From assembly GCF_000442255.1 (NCBI RefSeq), contig NZ_KE557281.1:186622-249004 (forward strand): a stretch of 62,383 nt of DNA. The letters are read 5' to 3'. Origin of the DNA: Salipiger mucosus DSM 16094 (GTDB lineage: Bacteria > Pseudomonadota > Alphaproteobacteria > Rhodobacterales > Rhodobacteraceae). Below, piece after piece: positions 23,312 to 30,931 of this stretch; the stretch's first letter is position 1, and each line of letters opens with the position of its first letter. The position numbers and the translations under genes are program-made. The notes below the pieces were generated by a model. The model searched no databases and was not told where the DNA came from. It worked only from the letters and a program-made list of their open reading frames with translations.

Positions 23312-23982
23312 CCCGCCTGCACGACCTCAATTTCTTCGTTAAGCTCGCGGCGGCCTTCGCCCTGATGACCGTGGCCTGGCTCGCGCCCGACTGGCGCTTC
23401 GGCTTTCCCTTCGCAGCGCTGATCCTGCTGATGCTCTGGGCCACGCGGGTGCCGAAGCTCGGCGGCTACCTCAAGGGCGCGGGATTGCTGACGCTGATGG
23501 TGATCGTCAGCTGGATGGTGAACCTCCTGCTGCAGGGCGTCTCCGCGCCAGATGCGCTGGCGCATGCCGCGAAGATGGCCGCCCGGCTCGTCGCCACCAC
23601 CGCGCTCTTCTACTTCGTGATGGAAACCTCGCCGCCCGGCGCGATCCTTGCGGCCTGCTCGGCGGCGCGGCTGCCGGCGGTGGTCACGCTGGTGCTCTCG
23701 CTGCTCTTCGGGATCATCCCGATGCTGCGCGACGAGTTCGAACGCATCGCCGACGCCCAGCGCGCCCGCGGCATGGAGATCGACGACGTCAGCCTCGTCC
23801 GCAGATTGCGCTTCGCGCTGGCCCGCGGCGTTCCGCTGCTGGTGCAGGCCATCCGCACCGCCCACGCCATCAGCTTCTCGCTGAGCCTCTACGGCTTCGA
23901 GCTGTCCCGCAAGCGCACCACCTGGCGCGAGGTCGGGCTCATGGTCGAGCCGCGCATGACATGGAAGGACATGACCCGATGA
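23308..23982 (+). CDS. ECF transporter transmembrane (T) component
   Basis: 224 residues with several N-terminal helices (LAAAFALMTVAWLAPDW, LKGAGLLTLMVIVSWMVNLL). A long amphipathic helix pair contains the coupling motif AQRARGME (about residue 152), the Ala-Arg-Gly signature through which EcfT contacts the ATPases; the second Ala-Arg-Gly motif near LARGVP is also visible. Four-base overlaps with both neighbours imply tightly coupled translation. Confidence 0.88.
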   Translation: MTRLHDLNFFVKLAAAFALMTVAWLAPDWRFGFPFAALILLMLWATRVPKLGGYLKGAGLLTLMVIVSWMVNLLLQGVSAPDALAHAAKMAARLVATTALFYFVMETSPPGAILAACSAARLPAVVTLVLSLLFGIIPMLRDEFERIADAQRARGMEIDDVSLVRRLRFALARGVPLLVQAIRTAHAISFSLSLYGFELSRKRTTWREVGLMVEPRMTWKDMTR

Positions 23983-24599
23983 AAGACCAAGCCGAACGCC
24001 AGACCTGGCGCGTGGATGTCGAGGGCTACCCGCTCGATCTGCCCATCGTCCCGATCAACGACGAACTCGCCATCTCGCTGATGATGGTCATCGACCTCGG
24101 CGTGAAATTCGGCGCGCACGTCGGCACCGAGCTGGCCCGCAAGATCGTCCCGCTCGAACCGGACATCATCGTCGGCCCCGCCACGCTGGGCATTCCCGTC
24201 GCCATCGAGGTCACCCGCGCGCTGGGGCTCGACGATTACGTCGTGCTGCAGAAGTCGCCCAAGCTGCACCTCAGCGACGCGCTGGTGCAGACCCTGACCT
24301 CGATCACCTCGAAGGGCGAGCAGCGCATACTGCTCGATCGCGCCGCCATCCCCCTGATCGAGGGCAAGCGCGTGGTGGTCGTGGACGATGTCGTGGCCTC
24401 GGGCTCCAGCCTCAAGGGCGCGCTCGAGCTGGTGCGGCAGGCCGGCGGCAACGTGGTCGGCGCTGGCGTGATCCTGACCGAGGCGCAGGACTGGCGCGAG
24501 ACGCTCGGGGCGGATGTGGAGACGCTCGTCTCGCTCGGCCACATCCCCCAGTTCCAACCGGACGCCCAGGGCCGCTGGACACCGATCCCGGGCACCTGA
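23979..24599 (+). CDS. Phosphoribosyltransferase (type I), second copy
   Basis: 206 residues from the ATG at 23979 overlapping the ecfT stop (ATGA). It is a clear paralogue of the first PRTase: PDIIVGPATLGIPVAIEVTR against PDIVVGSATLGIPVAMEVTR, and the PRPP loop RVVVVDDVVASGSSL. Differences in the C-terminus (QFQPDAQGRWTPIPG) could reflect a different base. Two PRTases around one transporter may handle two related bases, or form a heteromer. A strong terminator follows. Confidence 0.85.
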   Translation: MKDQAERQTWRVDVEGYPLDLPIVPINDELAISLMMVIDLGVKFGAHVGTELARKIVPLEPDIIVGPATLGIPVAIEVTRALGLDDYVVLQKSPKLHLSDALVQTLTSITSKGEQRILLDRAAIPLIEGKRVVVVDDVVASGSSLKGALELVRQAGGNVVGAGVILTEAQDWRETLGADVETLVSLGHIPQFQPDAQGRWTPIPGT

Positions 24600-24626
24600 C
24601 CTGCTACCGAGGCCCCGGAAAGCGAA

Positions 24627-24662
24627 ACGCGCGCCAACCGCAGTTGGCGCGCGTCTTCTTGT
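24627..24662 (+). terminator. Strong Rho-independent terminator of the ECF operon
   Basis: A perfect 12-bp stem (ACGCGCGCCAAC at 24627-24638, GTTGGCGCGCGT at 24643-24654) with a CGCA loop is followed by CTTCTTGT. It ends the PRTase-ECF operon and also faces the DctM fragment on the other strand. Confidence 0.85.
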
Positions 24663-24677
24663 GCTGGATGTGCGGGC

Positions 24678-24994
24678 TCAGAGCAGGTCCATCAGCCGCG
24701 GCAGGTAGAGCACCGTCTCGGGCACGTAGGTGATCAGCATCAGCACCCCGAGCGCCGCAAGGAAGAAGGGCAGCATGTGCTTGACCTTGCGCTCGATCGG
24801 GATCCCCAGCACGATCGACCCGGTAAAGAGCGCCGTGCCGTAGGGCGGCGTGATGAGCCCGATCACCAGGTTGAAGGTCGCGAAGACCCCGAAGTGCACC
24901 GGGTCGATCCCCAGCTCGTTGGTGAGCGGCATCAGGATCGGCAGGACGAGTATCGGGTTCTCGGCGATCGCGAAGATCGTCTGCGCCACCACAG
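24678..24994 (-). pseudogene. C-terminal fragment of a TRAP transporter large permease (DctM)
   Basis: The complement reads AQTIFAIAENPILVLPILMP, then LGIDPVHFGVFATFNLVIGL, ITPPYGTALF and a hydrophobic end, matching the last quarter of DctM. The intact DctM at 53785-55077 shows the equivalent FGIDPVHFGIVMIMLLVIGE, ATPPFGMVLF. Similarity stops near 24994, where unrelated sequence (AGGTTTTACTTGG on the plus strand) begins. No start or dctP/dctQ partners are present, so it is a deletion remnant marking the edge of the transferred cassette. Confidence 0.75.
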
Positions 24995-25094
24995 GTTTTA
25001 CTTGGCAACGATGGAGATCGTCCCGGCAGAATGAGCTCAACGAATTGCGCCCCTCGCTGCGGAACGATCCCCCCTTTTCGTCAAGATCCGGTAG

Positions 25095-25580
25095 TCACCG
25101 CGCCAGAGCCTCGTCATTGCCGGCCCAGAACTGCCAGTGCGCCTCCATCTCGTCCATGATCGTGGCGGCCGCCTTCCTGGCAAGGAGCGGGTCAGGCTCA
25201 TTGGCAACGAAGGCCTTGACCTGGAAGCCTCCGGGCGCCTCCCGGAAGTATACCCCGGCCGTGGCGCGGGGATCGAGTGGCGGCAGGGGAGACTTCGCAA
25301 TGACACGGCCGTCGGTGCCGTTGGTGACATCGCTGATGATCTCGAACCCGGCCCGGCGCATGGCAAGCCGCCCTGCCCGGGCCGCGCCCCCGGGGTGATG
25401 ATCCGCACCGTCGACCATGAGGTGGGTCGCGTTTTCCGAGTATTCAGCCTGCCAGTGGTCCGGATGTTGCCCGTCGAAGTTCACGTTCGAGGTTGCCGCC
25501 GGGAGGCCCGTGAAGAGGGAGGTGGCGCAGCCGCCCAGCGCGACAGATGCTGCCACCAGCAGGATAGTTGTTCGCTTCAT
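25095..25580 (-). CDS. Putative outer-membrane lipoprotein, 161 aa
   Basis: Start ATG at 25580 with AAGGAC upstream on the complement. A lipoprotein signal peptide (MKRTTILLVAASVALGGC) has a lipobox with Cys18, so the mature protein is lipid-anchored. The rest is a single domain (FDGQHPDHWQAEYSENATHL, a Pro-rich SPLPPLDPRATAGVYFREAP, and an acidic helical tail). No enzyme signature recognised. It diverges from the quorum-sensing locus. Confidence 0.6.
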   Translation of the reverse strand: MKRTTILLVAASVALGGCATSLFTGLPAATSNVNFDGQHPDHWQAEYSENATHLMVDGADHHPGGAARAGRLAMRRAGFEIISDVTNGTDGRVIAKSPLPPLDPRATAGVYFREAPGGFQVKAFVANEPDPLLARKAAATIMDEMEAHWQFWAGNDEALAR

Positions 25581-25861
25581 GTCTCGTCCTTCCGTAAGTT
25601 GAAGGCACCCTACACCGTTTAAGACAAATTTTGGTAAATGATCAGATTTGGTCTTGACGATTAGCCCCACTCAATGAATACAAGCCGATCAATCCCGGCT
25701 GGGACGCTATTTGACATCAAAACAGATGCGCGCGAGCCTAGGATTGTTCCGATCATGGCCGCATGTTCCGCACCCGTGGAACAGTGATAACTGCATGTCA
25801 GGCCTGAAAATGAGGGGTTCGCCTTGTTGCTTTGGCGCAACAGGCATCCATCTTGAGGTGT

Positions 25862-25903
25862 TATAATTTCTTTCACGTTATGAGGTCACTTCACGGTGTG
25901 AAG
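25862..25903 (+). promoter_or_regulatory. luxR upstream region: TATAAT and palindrome
   Basis: The 348-base gap between the lipoprotein and luxR has a consensus TATAAT at 25862-25867, without a clear -35. It also holds an inverted repeat CTTCAC-GGT-GTGAAG at 25889-25903 and another, GTTGC...GCAAC, at 25827-25841. The first palindrome lies just downstream of the likely start of transcription, a position suited to autoregulation. No canonical lux box was seen. Confidence 0.45.
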
Positions 25904-25928
25904 ATGACAAGCGAAGGCCTCCTCCAGA

Positions 25929-26651
25929 ATGCCCGACATATCGACCGCGTTCAACGAAATCAGGGAACAGCACGCCGATGAGGGTGTGCCGGCAACCAGG
26001 GAAATCCTGCATTCTCTCAAGGAGCGTGTCGGCGTCGAGCACTTCTGCTATCTTCGTATGGGCGACCGGGACCCCGACGATGTTGGGGCCGTCCTGACCA
26101 CCTACCCAGATGAATGGCACGACCGTTATGTCCGGCAGAATTACCAGCTCATCGACCCGGTCGTCCAAAAAGGACTGAAGAGCTTCCTTCCGATGGACTG
26201 GGCGCTTGCCAAGAAAGATGATCCTCTGGTGAGGCAGTTCTTCGGTGAGGCGGCTGAATTCGGGGTCTGCCCGAGCGGTCTCACGATCCCGGTTCGGGAT
26301 CCTCACGGTCGACGGGCCCTGTTTTCTCTGAATTCCGGCATGAAGCAACCCGAATTCGAAGGCTTCACCCGGGAATTCATGTCCGACCTCCAATACCTTG
26401 GACACCTTGTCCACGATCACGTTTGCCGAGAAGGCGGACTGGATTTCCCTCTCAAACTCCTGACAAATCGAGAAGTCGAAGTCATGAAATGGGCTGCTCT
26501 CGGGAAAACGAGCTGGGAAACCGCGCGCATCTGCAACCTCGCACCAAATACGGTCAAATTCTACGTCAGGAACGCGACCGCCAAACTCGAGGCCTCCAAC
26601 AAGGCTCACGCGGTAGCCAAGGCCGTCAAGATGGGCATCATTTCAATCTGA
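25929..26651 (+). CDS. LuxR-family quorum-sensing regulator
   Basis: 240 residues. The autoinducer-binding domain shows the conserved W63, Y67, D76 and P77 (EWHDRYVRQNYQLIDPVV) and W91, equivalent to TraR W57, Y61, D70 and W85. The C-terminal domain (about 178-240) is a GerE-type helix-turn-helix: LTNREVEVMKWAALGKTSWE, then TVKFYVRNATAKL. It should bind an acyl-homoserine lactone and DNA. The luxI gene follows 70 bases downstream in the same direction, so it is the likely cognate receptor. No strong ribosome site precedes the ATG, so translation may be weak. Confidence 0.92.
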   Translation: MPDISTAFNEIREQHADEGVPATREILHSLKERVGVEHFCYLRMGDRDPDDVGAVLTTYPDEWHDRYVRQNYQLIDPVVQKGLKSFLPMDWALAKKDDPLVRQFFGEAAEFGVCPSGLTIPVRDPHGRRALFSLNSGMKQPEFEGFTREFMSDLQYLGHLVHDHVCREGGLDFPLKLLTNREVEVMKWAALGKTSWETARICNLAPNTVKFYVRNATAKLEASNKAHAVAKAVKMGIISI

Positions 26652-26721
26652 CGGAACCCCTAAAAAAGTGAGTATGGACCGGCCTCCCCATCTCACCAAT
26701 AACCCAAGCCAAGGAGGCCAA

Positions 26722-27336
26722 ATGCTTCACTACGTCGACGACACCAACCGTAAAGAGAACCAGGATCTGCTCGACCAGATGTACGAACTGCGTGCACGGT
26801 CGTTCAAGGAACGCCTCGGTTGGCGCGTCGAGGTCATCAACGGTCGCGAGTACGACTACTTCGATGACCTGAACCCGCTCTACGTCATCGTCTCGGATGG
26901 CGCCGGCACGCTCCTGGCCTCCCTGAGGCTGCTGCCGACTCCGGGCCCGCACATGCTGGCTGATGTCTTCCCCGAGGTCATGGGCGACAAACAGCCGATC
27001 CGGAACCCCCTGGTCAGGGAAAGCTCGCGGTTTTGCGTCAATACCGACGCATCCAAGAACTATGCCCAATCGGGGATCAACACCGTGACGCGAGAACTTC
27101 TCCGTGGTCTTTTCGAGAACGCCTACGAAGTGGGGATGATGAATGTAGTTTCGGTCTACGACATCTACGTGGAGCGCATTCTCAAGCGCGCCGGTTGTAC
27201 CTTCGAGCGCCTCGGTCCGGTCGTTCGCTATGATGAAGGGCTGAAGACGACCTGCGGTCTGTTCGAAGTGTCCGAGGACGTAATTGAATCGTTGACGGAC
27301 GAAGTTCCTGTCCAGAAGACTGAGGCTCACGAGTAA
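26722..27336 (+). CDS. LuxI-family acyl-homoserine lactone synthase
   Basis: 204 residues; AAGGAGG precedes the ATG at 26722, which is preferred to a GTG at 26668. Invariant LuxI residues are present: R24/R26, F28, W34 (ARSFKERLGW), D48/D49 (YFDD), R69 (ASLRLLP), F83, and E100/R103 (VRESSRFCVN). The enzyme makes an acyl-HSL from S-adenosylmethionine and an acyl-ACP or acyl-CoA. The acyl donor cannot be read from sequence; the PaaK-like gene next door raises the possibility of a CoA-linked donor. Confidence 0.93.
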   Translation: MLHYVDDTNRKENQDLLDQMYELRARSFKERLGWRVEVINGREYDYFDDLNPLYVIVSDGAGTLLASLRLLPTPGPHMLADVFPEVMGDKQPIRNPLVRESSRFCVNTDASKNYAQSGINTVTRELLRGLFENAYEVGMMNVVSVYDIYVERILKRAGCTFERLGPVVRYDEGLKTTCGLFEVSEDVIESLTDEVPVQKTEAHE

Positions 27337-27352
27337 ACGGCATAGAAGACAT

Positions 27353-27407
27353 TTGGAGCGCTCCGGGCTTGACCTGTTACCCCATGTCTCCCTAAGGAGC
27401 GCTCCAA
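27353..27407 (+). promoter_or_regulatory. Paired GGAGCGCTCC palindromes, probable operator
   Basis: TTGGAGCGCTCC (27353-27364) and GGAGCGCTCCAA (27396-27407) form a 12-bp perfect inverted repeat; each half is also a 10-bp palindrome, with centres 41 bases apart (about four helical turns). Between them lies TTGACC (27369-27374) with a weak -10-like CTAAGG 17 bases on. The arrangement fits cooperative binding of a dimeric regulator around a promoter for the PaaK-like gene; LuxR is the obvious candidate. The outer repeat could also form a hairpin. Confidence 0.6.
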
Positions 27408-27434
27408 TCAATATAGACGACAGGGGATATCGCT

Positions 27435-28643
27435 GTGAATCAGCAGTTGCTAAGGTTTTTTGACGAGATCGAGACAATTGATACCCATGATAGAGAAAGA
27501 CTGGATGCCGCTCGCTTGGGAGGCGACATCGATCCAGTTCGCTTTCTTGAGAAGATAACCCCTGAATACATCAAACAGCCAAATAATATGCCTAAGGAGC
27601 ACCCGCGAGGATCTGTGATCTCACGGACGATGATCGGAAGCTATCGTCTGACCAGGGTGTTCGACACCCAGGACGTCCTCCGGGAGGCGTCGGTCTTCGC
27701 GGGAAGTTTGGCTGCGATGGGGGTGACCGAGGGTGATGTTATTGCCTATCACCGAACCAAGCCTAATTTCGCGTTCGCAATGTCGCGGGTTGCCACGGAC
27801 ACCGGCGCTTGCATCCTGCCGCTGAACACCGACGACAGGCCGCAGGAGAATATCCAGGCGATGCGTCATCTGGGCGCGACGGTGTGGATGTGCAGCGAGA
27901 ACGAATTTCTCTCGTATCTGAAGGCGTCTCAAAGATGGCAACTGGAGTTCCCGAATTTCAAGTTGGTCATCGGACTGACACGGTTTTCCGAGCACGCGAG
28001 GGAAAGGACGCTCGAGGTTTTCGGGAAGGAAATCGAGTTCCGGATGATGCTCATGCATTCGGATTTCGGCTTTGTTGGACATCAGACAGAAGACTGTTCG
28101 CAAAACGAGTACGATCTGAACTCTGACGTCTTCTACTGTGAAATCCTGAACCAGGACGACTACGGCGTCGGAGAGCTCGTTGTCACGAACCTTCTGAGGT
28201 ATGCGAATCCTGTTATAAGGGCAAGAACCGGCCTTTTGGTCACGCCGGCCGAAAATAAGCGCTCGGCGACAGACATACCTGGAAACCGGATCCGAATTAT
28301 TGATCACTTGGACCGCTCAATCGAAGTTGGCTCGAACACCCTCCACATGTCTCATCTCGAAAATCTTCCCGACTTCGCGAGAAGCAAGTCCAATCGCCCG
28401 GTCATTACCATTCGCAGAACGCTGGTGAAAACGGACGAAATTGCCGTCCACTCGCCGTTCCACAAGGAACCCGAGTTTCAGGGGTTCATCAAGAACGCGA
28501 TTTCTTCCGATCCAGAGCTCGCCGACATGGTATCGATTGATACTGGATGCCTCGGGTTCGAGCCCTATACCGGGATCGATGCGGCGATTGAAACCTCCAC
28601 CGGTGTTGTGGATCTTCGTGAGGGTGCGCCGATCATGCTCTGA
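27435..28643 (+). CDS. Degenerate PaaK-like (phenylacetate-CoA ligase family) protein
   Basis: 402 residues from GTG at 27435 (AGGGGA upstream). ANL-superfamily PaaK features: SLAAMGVTEGDVIAYHRTKP, MRHLGATVWMCSENEF, then GFVGHQTEDC in place of YGLSE...EC, and GELVVTNLLRYANPVIRART. The SSGTTG phosphate loop reads RGSVISRT, the Asp of RTGD is Leu (RTGLL), and the catalytic Lys near the C-terminus is not found (AAIETSTGVVDLRE). It is therefore unlikely to be a normal CoA ligase; it may bind an acyl/aryl-AMP or act as a partner protein. Location after luxI and the paired palindromes ties it to quorum sensing. Confidence 0.65.
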   Translation: MNQQLLRFFDEIETIDTHDRERLDAARLGGDIDPVRFLEKITPEYIKQPNNMPKEHPRGSVISRTMIGSYRLTRVFDTQDVLREASVFAGSLAAMGVTEGDVIAYHRTKPNFAFAMSRVATDTGACILPLNTDDRPQENIQAMRHLGATVWMCSENEFLSYLKASQRWQLEFPNFKLVIGLTRFSEHARERTLEVFGKEIEFRMMLMHSDFGFVGHQTEDCSQNEYDLNSDVFYCEILNQDDYGVGELVVTNLLRYANPVIRARTGLLVTPAENKRSATDIPGNRIRIIDHLDRSIEVGSNTLHMSHLENLPDFARSKSNRPVITIRRTLVKTDEIAVHSPFHKEPEFQGFIKNAISSDPELADMVSIDTGCLGFEPYTGIDAAIETSTGVVDLREGAPIML

Positions 28644-28709
28644 CGTCAGGGCAATTGTTTTCGAAACCACGCTTCACTACTTCCTGGTTGGAATAGACAG
28701 GAAGTTTTC

Positions 28710-30224
28710 ATGCGTACATTTCCCCTTGCCGTGTGCTCTGCAGCCGCACTCGCAACGTCCCTACAGCCACTGCAGGCCCGTTCGATCCCTGAACCCGTGA
28801 TGGGTGTTGGACCTGTTCTTGAACGGACATTGGGCAGCATCGGAATCGATTCAGACAATTCAGTTTCGCCGAAGATCGGGTTCGAAAACACGTCCAGCAC
28901 TGCGTCCGGCGCGATGACCTACGAAGGCTTCCGGATCGGATCCGGCAAGGAAGCTGTGCATTTCGATGCTCTTGTCGTCGAGGGGGATGAAGAAGCCGGT
29001 CCCGTCACCCTCACCGGCCAGGGCGTGTCGGCCTATGCAACGCCAAGGGACATCGAAATCGAGACGATCTCTGTCACGTTCGATCCTGACGACATGGCTG
29101 CACTGCGCGAGATTGAGCGCCAGGAAACCAACCGGGACATGTCCCGGATTGTTTGCGATGCCGTGAAGTCCGGTCTGGATTTTTCCGTGTCGAACATGGC
29201 CGCAACGCTCGACGGTGCGTCGCCTGTATCGCTCGGAGACCTCAATCTTGGTCTGGAGGCGAAAAGCATCGCTGGACGATGCGTCGACCTCGTGAAGTTT
29301 GGATTGCAAGACTTCCTCCTGGATATGGGCGAGGACAAGGTCACCATCGGTAATGCCAGCCTCGCATCGCTGCAGCTCCTGACGCCGGGAATGCTGGAAC
29401 GCGAGACCGGCATTACATTTCAGAGCGACCTGAAAATCGCCGACGTGGCCGTCGACCTGTCCGATCTGCCCGCGCCCGTCACGTTGGACGTTCTCCAGTC
29501 CTCAGGGAAGTACGACGCGGACAGTGCCATTCCCCTGGCGCGGGCCGGCCTCAACGACCTGATGGCCACGCCTCCCGGTGCGCCATGGTCGCAGACATTC
29601 CAGCCCGGGCTCACGCACGCGGCTCCAGATCTGGATCCCGCCGAGGTGTGGAATGCGATCCGGCAACTGGTCGGCTCCGGATACTTCTCCATTGGAGGGC
29701 TGAAGACCGATCTGTCCGATTTCGAAGCCTTGCCGCCCTCGTCGCCCATTCGGGGTCCTCTGCAACTGGATGTCGCCAGCTCGAGCAGCATGAAGGACGG
29801 GGCGCTTAATTTCAGAATCCGGAAGGATGCCGACCCTCTCGCCACCTTGGATGCCGAACTGGAACTGCACATGGGAGCCGCGAACGACGTTCCAGACAAT
29901 GTTGCACCGGATGCGGTCATGATGCGCCTTCCACTCAAGTTCGGCCGCTTCGACGTGACCTTCGATGAGCACGGGCTCGACCAGGTTCTGTCGCAGATGA
30001 CCGGGCAAGGGATCGAAGACAGCGTGCTTTCCCAGCTCCCAATGCTACCCGACGACCAGAAGATCCTGATTTCCGATTGGATCGCGTCGGCCATGGGAAA
30101 GGGTAACCACGCCCACCTGGTTCTGCAGCCTGACTCCCCGCAACTCGTCCAGTCCATCGGGCCCATGCTCTTCGGTGACTGGGCCATGCTCGCCGACGTT
30201 CTCAACGCGCGCACTGTCGATTGA
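28710..30224 (+). CDS. Periplasmic orphan protein, 504 aa
   Basis: A signal peptide (MRTFPLAVCSAAALATSLQP, cleavage near LQARS) is followed by a beta-rich, repeat-like mature protein. Alternating strands such as YEGFRIGSGKEAVHFDALVV, NATIGNASLASLQLL-type segments and FGRFDVTFDEHGLDQVLSQM resemble AsmA/DUF2125-type lipid-binding periplasmic proteins in style only. No motif confirms that. Start follows AGGAAG. A GC-rich hairpin (GGCCCCGG 30235-30242, CCGGGGCC 30251-30258) follows the stop. Confidence 0.55.
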   Translation: MRTFPLAVCSAAALATSLQPLQARSIPEPVMGVGPVLERTLGSIGIDSDNSVSPKIGFENTSSTASGAMTYEGFRIGSGKEAVHFDALVVEGDEEAGPVTLTGQGVSAYATPRDIEIETISVTFDPDDMAALREIERQETNRDMSRIVCDAVKSGLDFSVSNMAATLDGASPVSLGDLNLGLEAKSIAGRCVDLVKFGLQDFLLDMGEDKVTIGNASLASLQLLTPGMLERETGITFQSDLKIADVAVDLSDLPAPVTLDVLQSSGKYDADSAIPLARAGLNDLMATPPGAPWSQTFQPGLTHAAPDLDPAEVWNAIRQLVGSGYFSIGGLKTDLSDFEALPPSSPIRGPLQLDVASSSSMKDGALNFRIRKDADPLATLDAELELHMGAANDVPDNVAPDAVMMRLPLKFGRFDVTFDEHGLDQVLSQMTGQGIEDSVLSQLPMLPDDQKILISDWIASAMGKGNHAHLVLQPDSPQLVQSIGPMLFGDWAMLADVLNARTVD

Positions 30225-30266
30225 TGACCGGTACGGCCCCGGGGACGCCTCCGGGGCCGACATTCC

Positions 30267-30431
30267 ATGAACTCCCTCCAAGCCGCCATAATTGCAGCCA
30301 TCGGCGTATTCGCCGGTCCGGTGATCTCACAGGTTGCCGTCGACAAGGTCGGAACATCTCCCGTCATGCAATCCGCTTTCGACAGGATAGATTCCACTTG
30401 CGACGCCGCAGAGGACATTCTCCGCCGATAG
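30267..30431 (+). CDS. Small membrane or exported protein, 54 aa
   Basis: ATG at 30267 to TAG at 30429-30431 encodes a hydrophobic N-terminus (MNSLQAAIIAAIGVFAGPVI) followed by a polar tail (SAFDRIDSTCDAAEDILRR). It could be one transmembrane segment or an uncleaved signal. It has no clear ribosome site and lies behind a hairpin, so it is only a candidate. Confidence 0.35.
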   Translation: MNSLQAAIIAAIGVFAGPVISQVAVDKVGTSPVMQSAFDRIDSTCDAAEDILRR

Positions 30432-30489
30432 CTTGTTCCCTGCCTGGCCGCTTCAAAATCACTCCCGGATCGCCAAGGGAGTGCCGCCA

Positions 30490-30918
30490 ATGTCAGACCA
30501 CCAGTTCTTCTCCGACTGTGTCGGCTGGCCCAAGCCATTGGTCTCCTGTCCGGGCGGGCTCTGCGACTGCGTCGATGCCGAGGACGAGATCACTATCGAG
30601 CGGTTCATGGAAGAAGTCGACCTCGAGCACTTTATCGAGATGACCCACATGCTCGGCTACACCGGTCCAACGCCGGCATTCAACGATCCGGATCACCCCC
30701 AGCACAACCCGGATGGTCTTCCTAGCTCCATGACAGAAGACTGGCATGTCGAGTTTTGCAAATCCGAGCTGTTCGGTCGGCAAGTGTTCTATTTCAAGCA
30801 CTCGGGGATCGAACACGTCTACGTTCCGAGCGGTTGGACCCCGTCCGTGGGCGACATCGACTGGACCATCGACGACGACTGCGACGCCGATGCTGAACTG
30901 CCGGGACTGGCGATCTGA
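30490..30918 (+). CDS. Orphan acidic, Cys-containing protein, 142 aa
   Basis: GGGAG lies before the ATG at 30490. Early Cys residues (FFSDCVGWPKPLVSCPGGLC, then DCVDAEDE) could bind metal. The centre has VDLEHFIEMTHMLGYTGPTP, followed by HVEFCKSELFGRQVFYFKHS. The C-terminus is strongly acidic (DIDWTIDDDCDADAELP). Cytosolic; family not recognised. Confidence 0.5.
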   Translation: MSDHQFFSDCVGWPKPLVSCPGGLCDCVDAEDEITIERFMEEVDLEHFIEMTHMLGYTGPTPAFNDPDHPQHNPDGLPSSMTEDWHVEFCKSELFGRQVFYFKHSGIEHVYVPSGWTPSVGDIDWTIDDDCDADAELPGLAI

Positions 30919-30931
30919 TTTTGGGCGACGT

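Noticed and set aside
26652-26721. Classical lux box upstream of luxI
   Set aside because: No CTG-N10-CAG-type dyad could be found in the gap.
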